Below, one piece after another: positions 1 through 7,308 of a stretch of DNA of 64,000 nt; the first letter of the stretch is position 1, and every line of letters begins with the position of its first letter. Both the position numbers and the translations under genes were made by a program. A model generated the notes under the pieces. The model ran no database searches. It was not told the origin of the DNA and saw only the letters and a program-made list of their open reading frames with translations. The stretch comes from Nonomuraea purpurea (GTDB lineage Bacteria > Actinomycetota > Actinomycetes > Streptosporangiales > Streptosporangiaceae). The stretch is taken from NCBI RefSeq assembly GCF_042650645.1, contig NZ_JBHSBI010000028.1, forward strand, positions 1-64,000, in the 5' to 3' direction.

Positions 1-38
1 GGGCCCGACGCCTTGTGTGTCGGGCCCTTTCTGTTTTT
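1..38 (+). terminator. Rho-independent terminator at window edge
   Basis: A 9-bp perfect stem (GGGCCCGAC at 1-9, GTCGGGCCC at 19-27) with a 9-base loop is followed by a T-rich tail at 28-38. It most likely ends a plus-strand gene lying left of the window. Confidence 0.8.
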
Positions 39-269
39 CGTGGTGGGAGGGTTTTCAGCTTCGGTTTCCGGGGTTGGGGGCCCTCCCTTTTTGTTGTGTG
101 GTTTGAGGGCTTCGCGCCGGTGCGTGGGGCTCTTTTCTTTTTGTGCGCCCTCTCCGACGCCGGCCAGCGCGGCGCCTACGACAGCGACACCACGGCCACG
201 GCATGTCGCTCAACGCCGGCCGCGTCGCCGCGCTCCACGGCAGCGGGCGAAGGGCGGACGCGTCCGGAC
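39..269. other. Intergenic stretch, no gene seen
   Basis: 231 bases between the edge terminator and the stop codon of the minus-strand alcohol dehydrogenase. Reading frames here have no family resemblance or ribosome binding site. The palindrome GGACGCGTCC lies near 255-264; I assign it no role. Confidence 0.5.
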
Positions 270-1331
270 CTACGGGCGGAGGAGCACTTTGATCGCGCGG
301 CGTTCGTCCATGGCAGCGTAAGCGGCGGGGATGTCGGACAGGGGCATCTCCGCGTCGAACACGCGTCCTGGTTGGATGGTGCCGTCCAGGACGTCGATCA
401 GGAGTTCGTCGAGGTAGTTGCGGACGGGGGCGACGCCGCCGCGCACGCCGACGTTGGAGCTGAACATCGTGCCGACTTCGAGGGGACCGCCGTAGGGCAC
501 GCCGACGAAGCCGACTTGACCGCCTGGCCGCGCCGAGCGCAGCGCCTGGTCCATCGACTCCTTCGTACCGACGCATTCGAGGACGACGTCCGGGCCGATT
601 CCGTCGAACATCTCCTTGACCTTGGCGACGCCCGCCTCGCCTCGCTCGGGGACGATGTCGGTCGCACCGAACTGGCGGGCGAGTTCCTGACGGTCGGCGT
701 GCCGGGACATGGCGACGATGCGTGCCGCCCCGAGGCGTTTGGCGGCGATGACGGCGCAGAGTCCGACCGCGCCGTCGCCGACCACGGCGACGGTTGAGTC
801 CTTGCTCACGCCACCGGAGACGGCGGCGTGGTGGCCGGTGGGCATGACGTCGGACAACGTCAGCAGAGCCGGGATGAGGGACGGGTCGGGCCGGCCGGGG
901 ACGACGACGAGCGTGCCGTCGGCGAGTGGGACGCGTACGCGCTCGCCCTGGCCGGCGTCCGCGGAGCCCCCGGTCTGGGGATCGCTGCCCCAGAACCCGC
1001 CGTGGAGGCAGTGGACGCTCCAGCCGTTACGGCAGTTGAGGCAGGTGTTGTCGCAGATGTGGAACGGAGCGATCACGAAGTCGCCGACGCGAACATTCTC
1101 GACGTTCGTGCCGATCTCCTCGACGATGCCGACGAACTCATGTCCGATGCGCCGGGGCGCCTCGACCTTGTCGATACCGCGGTAGGGCCATAGGTCCGAA
1201 CCGCAGACGCAGGAGGCGGCGACGCGGACGATCGCATCCAGCCCGCTGCCTGGTCCGTCGGTCGCCAGGACCGGATCCGGGACGTTCTCGAGACGAACAT
1301 CTCGGTCGCCGTGAATGATTGCGGCCTGCAT
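270..1331 (-). CDS. Zinc-dependent alcohol dehydrogenase (MDR family)
   Basis: A 353-residue medium-chain dehydrogenase/reductase, expected to oxidise an alcohol or reduce an aldehyde with NAD(P) in the cytosol. Visible features in order are the catalytic-zinc cysteine C43 in CVCGSD, the GHE motif at 63-65, the four structural-zinc cysteines C93, C97, C100 and C108, and a Rossmann motif VGDGAVG near residue 180. Length and zinc sites are complete, so the enzyme looks functional. The substrate cannot be read from the sequence. The start is the only reasonable ATG. About 70 bases upstream of it lies a palindromic element that recurs upstream of the neighbouring MmyB-type regulator at 1807-2700, which suggests control by that regulator. 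Confidence 0.93.
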   Translation of the reverse strand: MQAAIIHGDRDVRLENVPDPVLATDGPGSGLDAIVRVAASCVCGSDLWPYRGIDKVEAPRRIGHEFVGIVEEIGTNVENVRVGDFVIAPFHICDNTCLNCRNGWSVHCLHGGFWGSDPQTGGSADAGQGERVRVPLADGTLVVVPGRPDPSLIPALLTLSDVMPTGHHAAVSGGVSKDSTVAVVGDGAVGLCAVIAAKRLGAARIVAMSRHADRQELARQFGATDIVPERGEAGVAKVKEMFDGIGPDVVLECVGTKESMDQALRSARPGGQVGFVGVPYGGPLEVGTMFSSNVGVRGGVAPVRNYLDELLIDVLDGTIQPGRVFDAEMPLSDIPAAYAAMDERRAIKVLLRP

Positions 1332-1806
1332 ATTTCTCCCTTAATAGTCATTTATGTCGTTTCCGCGTAGTCCACGCTAGGGACGGGATCGCGGGAGTGG
1401 GAGTCACTCTTAGTGACCCCCAAGCGCGTTGAACCGGCGAGCGGCAAGACTCGGCGCCAGGCGGGGGTTGCGGCGCATCGGGCCGATCGCGGGAGGACGG
1501 GCGGGAACCCTTGTGCGCGATTCGGTCGGGGAGTGATCATCGGGGTGCCGTCACGCGGGAAAGATCACCGGATAGCCGTCAAGGGCCTCGCCGTCGCATG
1601 AATCCGTCGCGTGAATGGAGGGTCGGAGCGGTGGCGCCTTCGAACCACGAACCGCGGAGCAGCAGAACCGGAAGCCAGCCGCAGAGCGCCCAAGACCCCG
1701 CGCGCCGACCGCGGCGGTCCGGGACCTGGGGGTGCTTGTCTCGGAGGTCCAGACCGCCTCGGATCCGGCCAAGTGGGAAAGCCGTCCCTTGTCTGGGAGA
1801 TCTCGC
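1332..1806. other. 475-bp intergenic region
   Basis: Apart from the palindrome at 1399-1421 I see no supported gene. Short frames on both strands lack ribosome binding sites and recognisable motifs. Confidence 0.5.
1399..1421. promoter_or_regulatory. Palindromic operator upstream of the alcohol dehydrogenase
   Basis: Inverted repeat GTCACT-CTT-AGTGAC at 1403-1417, extended by GGG at 1399-1401 and CCC at 1419-1421 with one mismatch. The core GGGAGTCACTCT recurs at 2733 upstream of the regulator gene. I infer it is the binding site of that regulator. Confidence 0.6.
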
Positions 1807-2700
1807 TTACGCGTTATGGGCTGTGCGCCACTGTGCGTACTGGTCGTTCGTGTCGTCGCGCGCCCAGAGCGCCAGAAGCTTCAGAGAGTCGTGGGCGGGC
1901 GTGCCGGGCTCGGGGTTGTAGACCAGGATTGACAGGTCCGGGTCGGCAGCGAGATACAGGCTCTCGTACGGCAGGTCCATGCGGCCGACGATCGGGTGGT
2001 CGACCGGCTTGGTCCCACTCGAGTGGCGGTGCACGTTCTGAGACGCCCACCGCGTGGCGAACTCGTCATTGTCGAGGAGATCCTCGATGAGATCGGCGAG
2101 GTCGTGATCGTGCGGCTGCACGCCGAGCTCCGCGCGCAGGATCGCGGCGATGTTGTCGGCGACAGAACTCCAGTCGACCCACAGGGCGCGGGCCGCCGCC
2201 TCGTTCCTGAAGTGGAACCAGGCGGCGTTCACCGGGGCGCGGGTACCGTCGTACATCGGCGCGTACAGGGCCCGGCCGACCAGGTTGGCGGCGACGATGT
2301 CCAGGCGCTTGTTCAATGCGAATGCCGGCACGTCACCGAGCGCGTCCAGCAGGTACTGCACCTGCGGCCGCACGTGCCTCACGATCCGCACAGATGCGCC
2401 GCCCTCGCTCGAAGCCAGAAACAGCCGGCCAAGGTGCTCACGTTCGACGTCGTCGAGGCGCAGCACCCGCGCGACGGCATTGATGACCGACGGTGACGCG
2501 CCCGCCGCGTCGCCACGCTCCAGGCGGGTGTAGTACTCGACGCTGATGCCCGCCAGCAGAGCGACCTCCTCCCGGCGCAGACCCTTCACCCTGCGCCGAG
2601 GGTCGTGCCCGGGGATGCCGACGTCGCCGGGGGTCACACGGGCGCGCCGAGTCAGCAGGAAATCCCGGATCCGAGTGCGAATCTCGCTGTCGCCAGCCAT
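1807..2700 (-). CDS. XRE-type regulator with MmyB ligand-binding domain
   Basis: A 297-residue transcription regulator. Residues about 10-85 form an XRE helix-turn-helix (GLRREEVALLAGISVEYYTR, then LERG). Residues about 105-290 match the MmyB-like domain, which has a PAS-like ligand-binding fold with a buried hydrophobic pocket. In actinobacteria such regulators commonly sit beside one oxidoreductase gene and repress it until a small lipophilic ligand binds. Here the candidate target is the Zn-alcohol dehydrogenase at 270-1331, because both genes have the same GGGAGTCACTCT sequence upstream (1401 and 2733). The copy at 2733 lies 33-49 bases ahead of the start codon, which suggests autoregulation. 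The ligand is unknown. Confidence 0.9.
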   Translation of the reverse strand: MAGDSEIRTRIRDFLLTRRARVTPGDVGIPGHDPRRRVKGLRREEVALLAGISVEYYTRLERGDAAGASPSVINAVARVLRLDDVEREHLGRLFLASSEGGASVRIVRHVRPQVQYLLDALGDVPAFALNKRLDIVAANLVGRALYAPMYDGTRAPVNAAWFHFRNEAAARALWVDWSSVADNIAAILRAELGVQPHDHDLADLIEDLLDNDEFATRWASQNVHRHSSGTKPVDHPIVGRMDLPYESLYLAADPDLSILVYNPEPGTPAHDSLKLLALWARDDTNDQYAQWRTAHNA

Positions 2701-3047
2701 ACCTCCAGGTTATGAGCATGGACGGCCCAAGAGGGAGTCACTCTCAATGCCTCTCACCGCAGCGAGGTCCATGCCCCAGCGTCCGGAGGGAGCCGGAGGC
2801 TTTGTCCACCGGCACCAGGGTACGAAGGCGATTGGTGTGTGCCCGGCATTTCGCCGTGCACTGTTCCTCAGGATCGCTGAGCCAATCAGAGACGCTGAGC
2901 ACATCCGGTCCCCCACGGGGGTCGTCAGGGTGGTCAACGAGGTGCCGAAGAGCGTGTTGCGGTCACGGGTCGCCGTGCGTTCCTGCGGGCGCTGCTGCGA
3001 GGGCTTCGTCTGCGGTGCCGACGTGCGGGTGATACCTGGACCTGCGC
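2701..3047. other. Intergenic region between regulator and glycosidase
   Basis: Only the operator copy at 2733-2749 can be supported. The rest shows no gene-like frame with a ribosome binding site. Confidence 0.45.
2733..2749. promoter_or_regulatory. Second copy of the GGGAGTCACTCT operator
   Basis: GGGAGTCACTCTCAATG, close to GGGAGTCACTCTTAGTG at 1400. It lies just upstream of the MmyB-type regulator start (2700, minus strand), where an autoregulatory operator would be expected. Confidence 0.55.
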
Positions 3048-3079
3048 GCCGCCATGCCCCCGATGGGGGACACGGCGGC
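3048..3079 (-). terminator. Hairpin downstream of the phosphodiester glycosidase
   Basis: Nested inverted repeat: GCCGCC (3048-3053) with GGCGGC (3074-3079), enclosing CCCCC-GAT-GGGGG (3057-3069). It lies 12 bases past the stop codon of the minus-strand gene at 3091. It has no T-tract, as is common in high-GC actinobacteria. Confidence 0.5.
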
Positions 3080-3090
3080 GGCTTCGAGAG

Positions 3091-4560
3091 TTACTTGGGC
3101 AGGACCAGGAGGGCGTCGCCGACGCCGCGTTCTGCCCCGTCGGAGGGGCGGTTGACCAGTTTGCCGTCGACGACCATCGCCGTCGAGCCGCCGCCGTCCA
3201 GGTTGATGGCCTGCTTGGCGCCCAGCCAGCGCATGAACTGGGCGGCCTCGTGGAAGTTCGCCCCGACCGTCATGCCGGGGTTGCGGCCGTCGATGGTGGC
3301 CAGGATCAGGCTGCCGTTCTTGGTGAGGCCGAGCAGCGTGCGCGGGTGACGGCGCAGGATCATGTTCATGGAGTCGTGGCCGTCGAGTTTGGCCGTGATC
3401 TTGACCTTGCCGTTCCTGACCAGGCCGACGCCGCCGGCGATCACGTGCAGGTCGGGGGTCAGGCTGAGCGCCTTCTTGGTACGCAGGTCCACGACCTTGG
3501 TCTCGACCTTGACCGTCGAGTCCGCCGTGGCGTGTTCGTTGACCCAGTCGGCGGCGATGCCGTTGCCGTGCAGCACCCGCGTGCCCTTGGCCACCGCCGC
3601 GCCCGAGGTGCGCAGGGCGACGACCTTGCCGCCGGCGTCGAGGACGGCGTCGGTGCCGCCGCTGGGGGTCTTGGCCCCGTACTCCTCGGTGTAAAGGATC
3701 AGCTCGTCCGTCGCGGCGGCCCGGTTGACGCCGTTGACGTCGCTCTTCTGGCCGTCCTGGGCGGCTGCGGTGACGGTCGTCTTGACCTCGGTGATCTTGG
3801 CGCTGCGGCCCTTGAGCACCACGGCCGAGCGGCCGGGGACGGCCTCGCTCAGCAGCCTGCCGCCGACCACGGACGCGCCGACGGGCTCGCCGCGCAGGTT
3901 CTTGGCGGTGTGGATGTTGAAGAAGCCGCCGTTGACGCCGACCACAGCGCCCCCGGCCTTGGCCATCGCGGAGACGGTCTCGCGCTCGGCGACGCTGGTG
4001 CCGAGTGAGGCCGCGTACGAGCCGCGGAACGTCTTCGCGTCGATCATGACGACCTTGGCGTCCCACGGTCCCGTGGTTTGGAGCCCGTCGTCGCCGACGT
4101 AGTCGACCTTGACCTTCAGGCCCGCGTCCTTGAGCTTCTTGGCCGTTTCCTCGGCCTTCTTCTTGTCGTCGAGCTTCCACAGCCCGACCCGGACCATGTA
4201 AGCGGTCTGGGAGGGGGCGTCGGCGACGGACGGGCGGACCAGCTTCTGCAGGCTGGGCGTCTCCCCCGTGGCCTCCACCTCGGCGACCTTGGCCTCGGCG
4301 GTGGGGAGCGTCCCGTAGTCGCGGCCGCTCGGCATGAGAACGGTCACCGTGTAACCGTCGGTCGACGTGCCCGCCTTCACGTCGTACAGGTCGATGCCCT
4401 GCGTCACGGCCTTCATGGTCTTGGTCGGCACGGGCTGGGCGCCCAGCGGGAACTTGGCCGACGGGAACCTCACCGACTGCTGCGTCGCCGAGGCGGGCAG
4501 CGTGGTGAAGGTGAGTGCCGCGGCTATGGCCAGGCCGCCGGCGAGGGTGCGTCGAGACAT
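3091..4560 (-). CDS. Secreted SPOR-domain phosphodiester glycosidase (NAGPA type)
   Basis: A 489-residue exported protein. Residues 1-25 form a Sec signal peptide (MSRR, a hydrophobic core, then a Leu-Pro-Ala-Ser-Ala cleavage site). Residues about 115-160 (YMVRVGLWKLDDKKKAEE) resemble a SPOR peptidoglycan-binding domain. The C-terminal half carries hallmarks of the phosphodiester glycosidase/NAGPA (DUF2233) family: VGVNGGFF near residue 210, and NLDGGGSTAM with GVGDALLVLP at the end. Members remove sugars linked through phosphodiesters, and the SPOR domain suggests action at the cell wall. No partner gene is adjacent. The exact substrate is unknown. Confidence 0.88.
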   Translation of the reverse strand: MSRRTLAGGLAIAAALTFTTLPASATQQSVRFPSAKFPLGAQPVPTKTMKAVTQGIDLYDVKAGTSTDGYTVTVLMPSGRDYGTLPTAEAKVAEVEATGETPSLQKLVRPSVADAPSQTAYMVRVGLWKLDDKKKAEETAKKLKDAGLKVKVDYVGDDGLQTTGPWDAKVVMIDAKTFRGSYAASLGTSVAERETVSAMAKAGGAVVGVNGGFFNIHTAKNLRGEPVGASVVGGRLLSEAVPGRSAVVLKGRSAKITEVKTTVTAAAQDGQKSDVNGVNRAAATDELILYTEEYGAKTPSGGTDAVLDAGGKVVALRTSGAAVAKGTRVLHGNGIAADWVNEHATADSTVKVETKVVDLRTKKALSLTPDLHVIAGGVGLVRNGKVKITAKLDGHDSMNMILRRHPRTLLGLTKNGSLILATIDGRNPGMTVGANFHEAAQFMRWLGAKQAINLDGGGSTAMVVDGKLVNRPSDGAERGVGDALLVLPK

Positions 4561-4648
4561 GGATTCTCCAGAGGGCGGAAAAGGGACCGCACCATCCTGA
4601 CGAGATCAAGGTCGGCCAGGCAGCCGAACACGCCAATAGATCGCGGCG

Positions 4649-4685
4649 TTACAAGATTGACACCGCAGCCGGATACAATTCGTGT
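4649..4685 (+). promoter_or_regulatory. Promoter of the trp leader and trpS
   Basis: A -10 box TACAAT at 4674-4679 lies 6 bases ahead of the leader-peptide ATG at 4686, so the transcript probably starts at or next to that ATG (leaderless). The -35 is weak: TTACAA at 4649-4654 gives a 19-base spacer. A perfect TTGACA at 4657-4662 is only 11 bases from the -10, too close to act with it. Confidence 0.6.
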
Positions 4686-4730
4686 ATGACACGCATCAGC
4701 ATGTGGTGGCGGCCGGCAGACGGCCGCTGA
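4686..4730 (+). CDS. trpS leader peptide with tandem Trp codons
   Basis: A 14-codon reading frame, MTRISMWWRPADGR, with two consecutive UGG codons at 4704-4709 and a TGA stop at 4728-4730. It overlaps the first arm of a mutually exclusive set of RNA hairpins in front of trpS. A ribosome stalled at the Trp codons would cover arm 1 and favour the antiterminator. This is ribosome-mediated attenuation, known for the auxiliary, indolmycin-resistant tryptophanyl-tRNA synthetase gene of Streptomyces coelicolor. The TACAAT box 6 bases upstream implies leaderless translation. The peptide itself probably has no other role. Confidence 0.82.
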   Translation: MTRISMWWRPADGR

Positions 4731-4764
4731 TCACCCATGCTGTGGGCCGTCCTGGAGACGGCCC
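4709..4764 (+). promoter_or_regulatory. Trp attenuator (1:2, 2:3 and 3:4 hairpins)
   Basis: Arm 1 GCGGCCG (4709-4715) pairs with arm 2 CGGCCGC (4721-4727). Arm 2 GACGGCC (4719-4725) can instead pair with arm 3 GGCCGTC (4745-4751), the antiterminator. Arm 3 GGGCCGTC (4744-4751) also pairs perfectly with arm 4 GACGGCCC (4757-4764) over 8 bp, the terminator, although no strong T-tract follows. Confidence 0.78.
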
Positions 4765-4818
4765 CCTCGACGTGTGCGGGTCTCTCTGGACGGCATGACC
4801 TGAAGGAGACAGACCCCC

Positions 4819-5781
4819 ATGAACGACCTTGTGCTCACCGGAGACCGCCCGACCGGGCCGCTGCACCTGGGCCACTATTTCGGCTCGCTGGCCAACCGGG
4901 TGAGACTGCAGGACGCCTGTCCGATGTACGTCCTGGTCGCCGACTATCAGGTGATCACCGATCGTGACGTGCCCGGCGAGATCCAGCGCAACATCACCGA
5001 CCTGCTGCTCGACTATCTGGCCGTCGGGATCGACCCGGCCAAGGTGACGATCTTCCAGCACAGCGCCGTCCCCGAGCTGAACCAGTTGCTGCTGCCCTTC
5101 CTCAGCCTGGTGTCGGTGGCCGAGCTGCGCCGCAACCCCACCGTCAAGGACGAGATCGCGCACAGCTCGCAGCAGGCGGTCAGCGGGCTGATGTTCACCT
5201 ATCCGGTGCACCAGGCGGCCGACATCCTGTTCTGCAAGGGCACGCTGGTGCCCGTCGGCAAGGACCAGCTTCCGCATCTGGAGGTGACGCGGATGGTGGC
5301 CCGGCGCTTCAACGAGCGTTACGGCGAGGTGTTCCCGCTGCCCGAGGCCATGATGGGCGAGCAGCCGCTGCTCAAGGGGCTCGACGGCGGCAAGATGAGC
5401 AAGAGCCGAGGCAACGCGATCGCCCTGTCCGCCACCGAGGACGAGACGGCCGCCCTCATCCGCAGGGCCCGCACTGACTCGGAGCGGCTGATCACGTTCG
5501 AGGAGGAGCGGCGTCCCGAGGTGGCGAACCTGCTCACGCTGGCCGGGCTCTGTCTCGGCCGCCCGCCGCGCGACCTCGCCGAGGAGATCGGCGACGGCGG
5601 TGCCGCCGTGCTCAAGGGCCTGGTCACCGAGGCGGTCAACGAGTTCCTGCGGCCGATCAGGAAACGGCGTCGCGAGCACACCGAGGCGGATGTCAGGCGG
5701 ATCCTGGCCGAGGGCAATGCGGTGGCTCGCGAGCGGGCGATCGCCACGCTGGAGGAGGTGAGGGCCGCGATGGGTTTCTAG
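4819..5781 (+). CDS. trpS: Tryptophanyl-tRNA synthetase, probably the auxiliary isozyme
   Basis: A 320-residue class I aminoacyl-tRNA synthetase that charges tRNA-Trp. The HIGH-type motif is PLHLGHYFGS (residues 14-23) and the KMSKS loop is GGKMSKSRGN (about 189-198). The length fits the short bacterial TrpRS. The start is supported by GAAGGAGA about 10 bases upstream. The attenuator at 4686-4764 means the gene is switched on when charged tRNA-Trp is scarce. That design is known for the second, drug-tolerant TrpRS of streptomycetes (indolmycin-type inhibitors), so I infer this is an inducible resistance isozyme and that a housekeeping trpS lies elsewhere. The gene converges on the methyltransferase at 5778, and their stop codons share a CTAG. 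Confidence 0.93.
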   Translation: MNDLVLTGDRPTGPLHLGHYFGSLANRVRLQDACPMYVLVADYQVITDRDVPGEIQRNITDLLLDYLAVGIDPAKVTIFQHSAVPELNQLLLPFLSLVSVAELRRNPTVKDEIAHSSQQAVSGLMFTYPVHQAADILFCKGTLVPVGKDQLPHLEVTRMVARRFNERYGEVFPLPEAMMGEQPLLKGLDGGKMSKSRGNAIALSATEDETAALIRRARTDSERLITFEEERRPEVANLLTLAGLCLGRPPRDLAEEIGDGGAAVLKGLVTEAVNEFLRPIRKRRREHTEADVRRILAEGNAVARERAIATLEEVRAAMGF

Positions 5782-6797
5782 GTTCTGGCGACGGCCAGTT
5801 CCGTGGTCACCGAGCGCAGCGGGCGGCGGTGGCGGGGCCTGCGGAAGCCCGCCTCCCGCAGCAGTTGCGCCACTTCGGCGAAGCCGCGCACCCGGCCGCC
5901 CGTCGCGACCAGGTAGTTCAGGTCCAGCAGGTGCAGCAGGGCGCGGCTGGAGCGTCCTGGCATGAGGCTGTCGCCGAACTGGTCGCCGACCACGATCGCG
6001 CCACCGGGGTTGAGCGCCGCCGCCAGCCGTCGCAGCAGCGTCGCGGCCTCCTGGTCGCCGAGGCCGTGCAGGACGTTGAACAGCAGGACGGCGTCGTACC
6101 CGCCGCCCAGATCGTCGTCCAGGAACGAGCCGGGACGCGGCGTCAGCCGGGGGTGGCCCGCCGCCGACTGGAGCGCCCCGGGCAGGTCCAGCACCGTGGC
6201 CCGCAGGAGGGGATGGCGGCGCAGCAGTTCCAGGCTGAAGACGCCGTGGCCGCCGCCCACGTCGAGCACGTGTCCGCCGCCGCGTGGCACGGGGACGGCT
6301 CTGGCCGCCGCCGGGGCCTGCCGCCTGGCCAGCGCGGCCGTCCACGCCTGGAATGAGCGCGACAACTCGGGATCGTTCTCCAGCAGGTCGTAGAAGGGCG
6401 TGGCGGGCGACCCGTCACGTAACGCCCTCTCCATGCGCGGCCAGATGACGCAGGCGGTACGTTCCCAGAACTCCAGCCCCGCCACCAGCGACGTCGGTGA
6501 GTCCGTGGTGAACCACAACCGCGAGGCGCGGGTCAGCCGGTAGCGGCCACCTCGGCCGCGCAGGTAGCCGAGCCCGGCCAGGACGCGTAACAGCACGTCC
6601 GCCGCGTGGGGGTCGAGGTCGAGTGTGGTGGCGAGTTCGGCGCAGGTCGCCGGCCGCTCGCGCAGGGCGTCGAAGATCCCCATCCTGGCCGCGGCGACGA
6701 GCGCGTGCAGCCCAAGGGTGTGGAAGTAGTCGAACATGGGCGGCACGAGCGACAGCCGATGCGCTGTCGCCTCCAGAGCGTTGAAGAAGAGGGGCAC
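5778..6797 (-). CDS. SAM-dependent O-methyltransferase (ASMT/HIOMT-like)
   Basis: A 339-residue class I methyltransferase of the plant and antibiotic O-methyltransferase type. The N-terminal dimerisation/winged-helix part (DYFHTLGLHALVAAARMGIF) runs to about residue 90. The SAM-binding motif is VLDVGGGHGVFSLELL near residue 175, followed by DLPGAL and a LFNVLHGLGD segment. The last residues (EVAQLLREAGF) fit the family end. A cupin gene lies 10 bp upstream on the same strand, so the two are probably one transcript. The acceptor substrate is unknown, but the pairing suggests small-molecule tailoring. The stop codon overlaps that of trpS through CTAG. Confidence 0.88.
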   Translation of the reverse strand: MPLFFNALEATAHRLSLVPPMFDYFHTLGLHALVAAARMGIFDALRERPATCAELATTLDLDPHAADVLLRVLAGLGYLRGRGGRYRLTRASRLWFTTDSPTSLVAGLEFWERTACVIWPRMERALRDGSPATPFYDLLENDPELSRSFQAWTAALARRQAPAAARAVPVPRGGGHVLDVGGGHGVFSLELLRRHPLLRATVLDLPGALQSAAGHPRLTPRPGSFLDDDLGGGYDAVLLFNVLHGLGDQEAATLLRRLAAALNPGGAIVVGDQFGDSLMPGRSSRALLHLLDLNYLVATGGRVRGFAEVAQLLREAGFRRPRHRRPLRSVTTELAVART

Positions 6798-6807
6798 ACC
6801 CGCGACG

Positions 6808-7203
6808 CTAAGCGCGGGCCTGGCTCCTCTGGTAGACCTTGCGCAGCGTCTCGTGCACGATCCACGTCGTCTTGGCGCCCTCGGCCAGCAGGCACACGTC
6901 TCCCGGGCCGACCTCGATCGTGGTGCCGCCCTCGACGGCGATGGTGGCCCGGCCCGACAGCACGACGAAGATCTCGTCGCTCTCCACGTCCGTCACGACG
7001 CCAGGGGTGATCTCCCGGATGCCCCGGCCGCCGCCCAGTTCCAGCGAGGAGACGGCGGGGTCGCCTGCCACGATCTGCTCGGGGGAGAGCTCGTCCGGGG
7101 TCAGCCGTACGTCGTGGACGGGCACGGAGAAGGCACCGGCGGTCGCGAGCATGCGGCCGAGGTCGTCCAGGTCTGGCACCAGCACATCAGACATATCGCT
7201 CAT
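6808..7203 (-). CDS. Single-domain cupin protein
   Basis: A 131-residue beta-barrel protein of the RmlC-like cupin superfamily. The second motif region reads EIFVVLSGRATIAVEGG followed by VGPGDVCLLAEGAKTTW, the usual DUF861/cupin_2 pattern of a glycine turn and then PGD. It lies 10 bp upstream of the methyltransferase start and probably shares its mRNA. The C-terminus (WIVHETLRKVYQRS) resembles DUF861 (cupin_3) proteins linked to ureidoglycolate and related metabolism. No catalytic assignment is possible. Confidence 0.82.
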   Translation of the reverse strand: MSDMSDVLVPDLDDLGRMLATAGAFSVPVHDVRLTPDELSPEQIVAGDPAVSSLELGGGRGIREITPGVVTDVESDEIFVVLSGRATIAVEGGTTIEVGPGDVCLLAEGAKTTWIVHETLRKVYQRSQARA

Positions 7204-7308
7204 TCCAGCACATTAATCCGAGTAGCGAGCGACGGTGTGACAAGGACCATGGAAGAACTCCGGGGCGTCGGACCCTGACCGCCACCTTCGACGGCCTCAG
7301 GTGACGGG

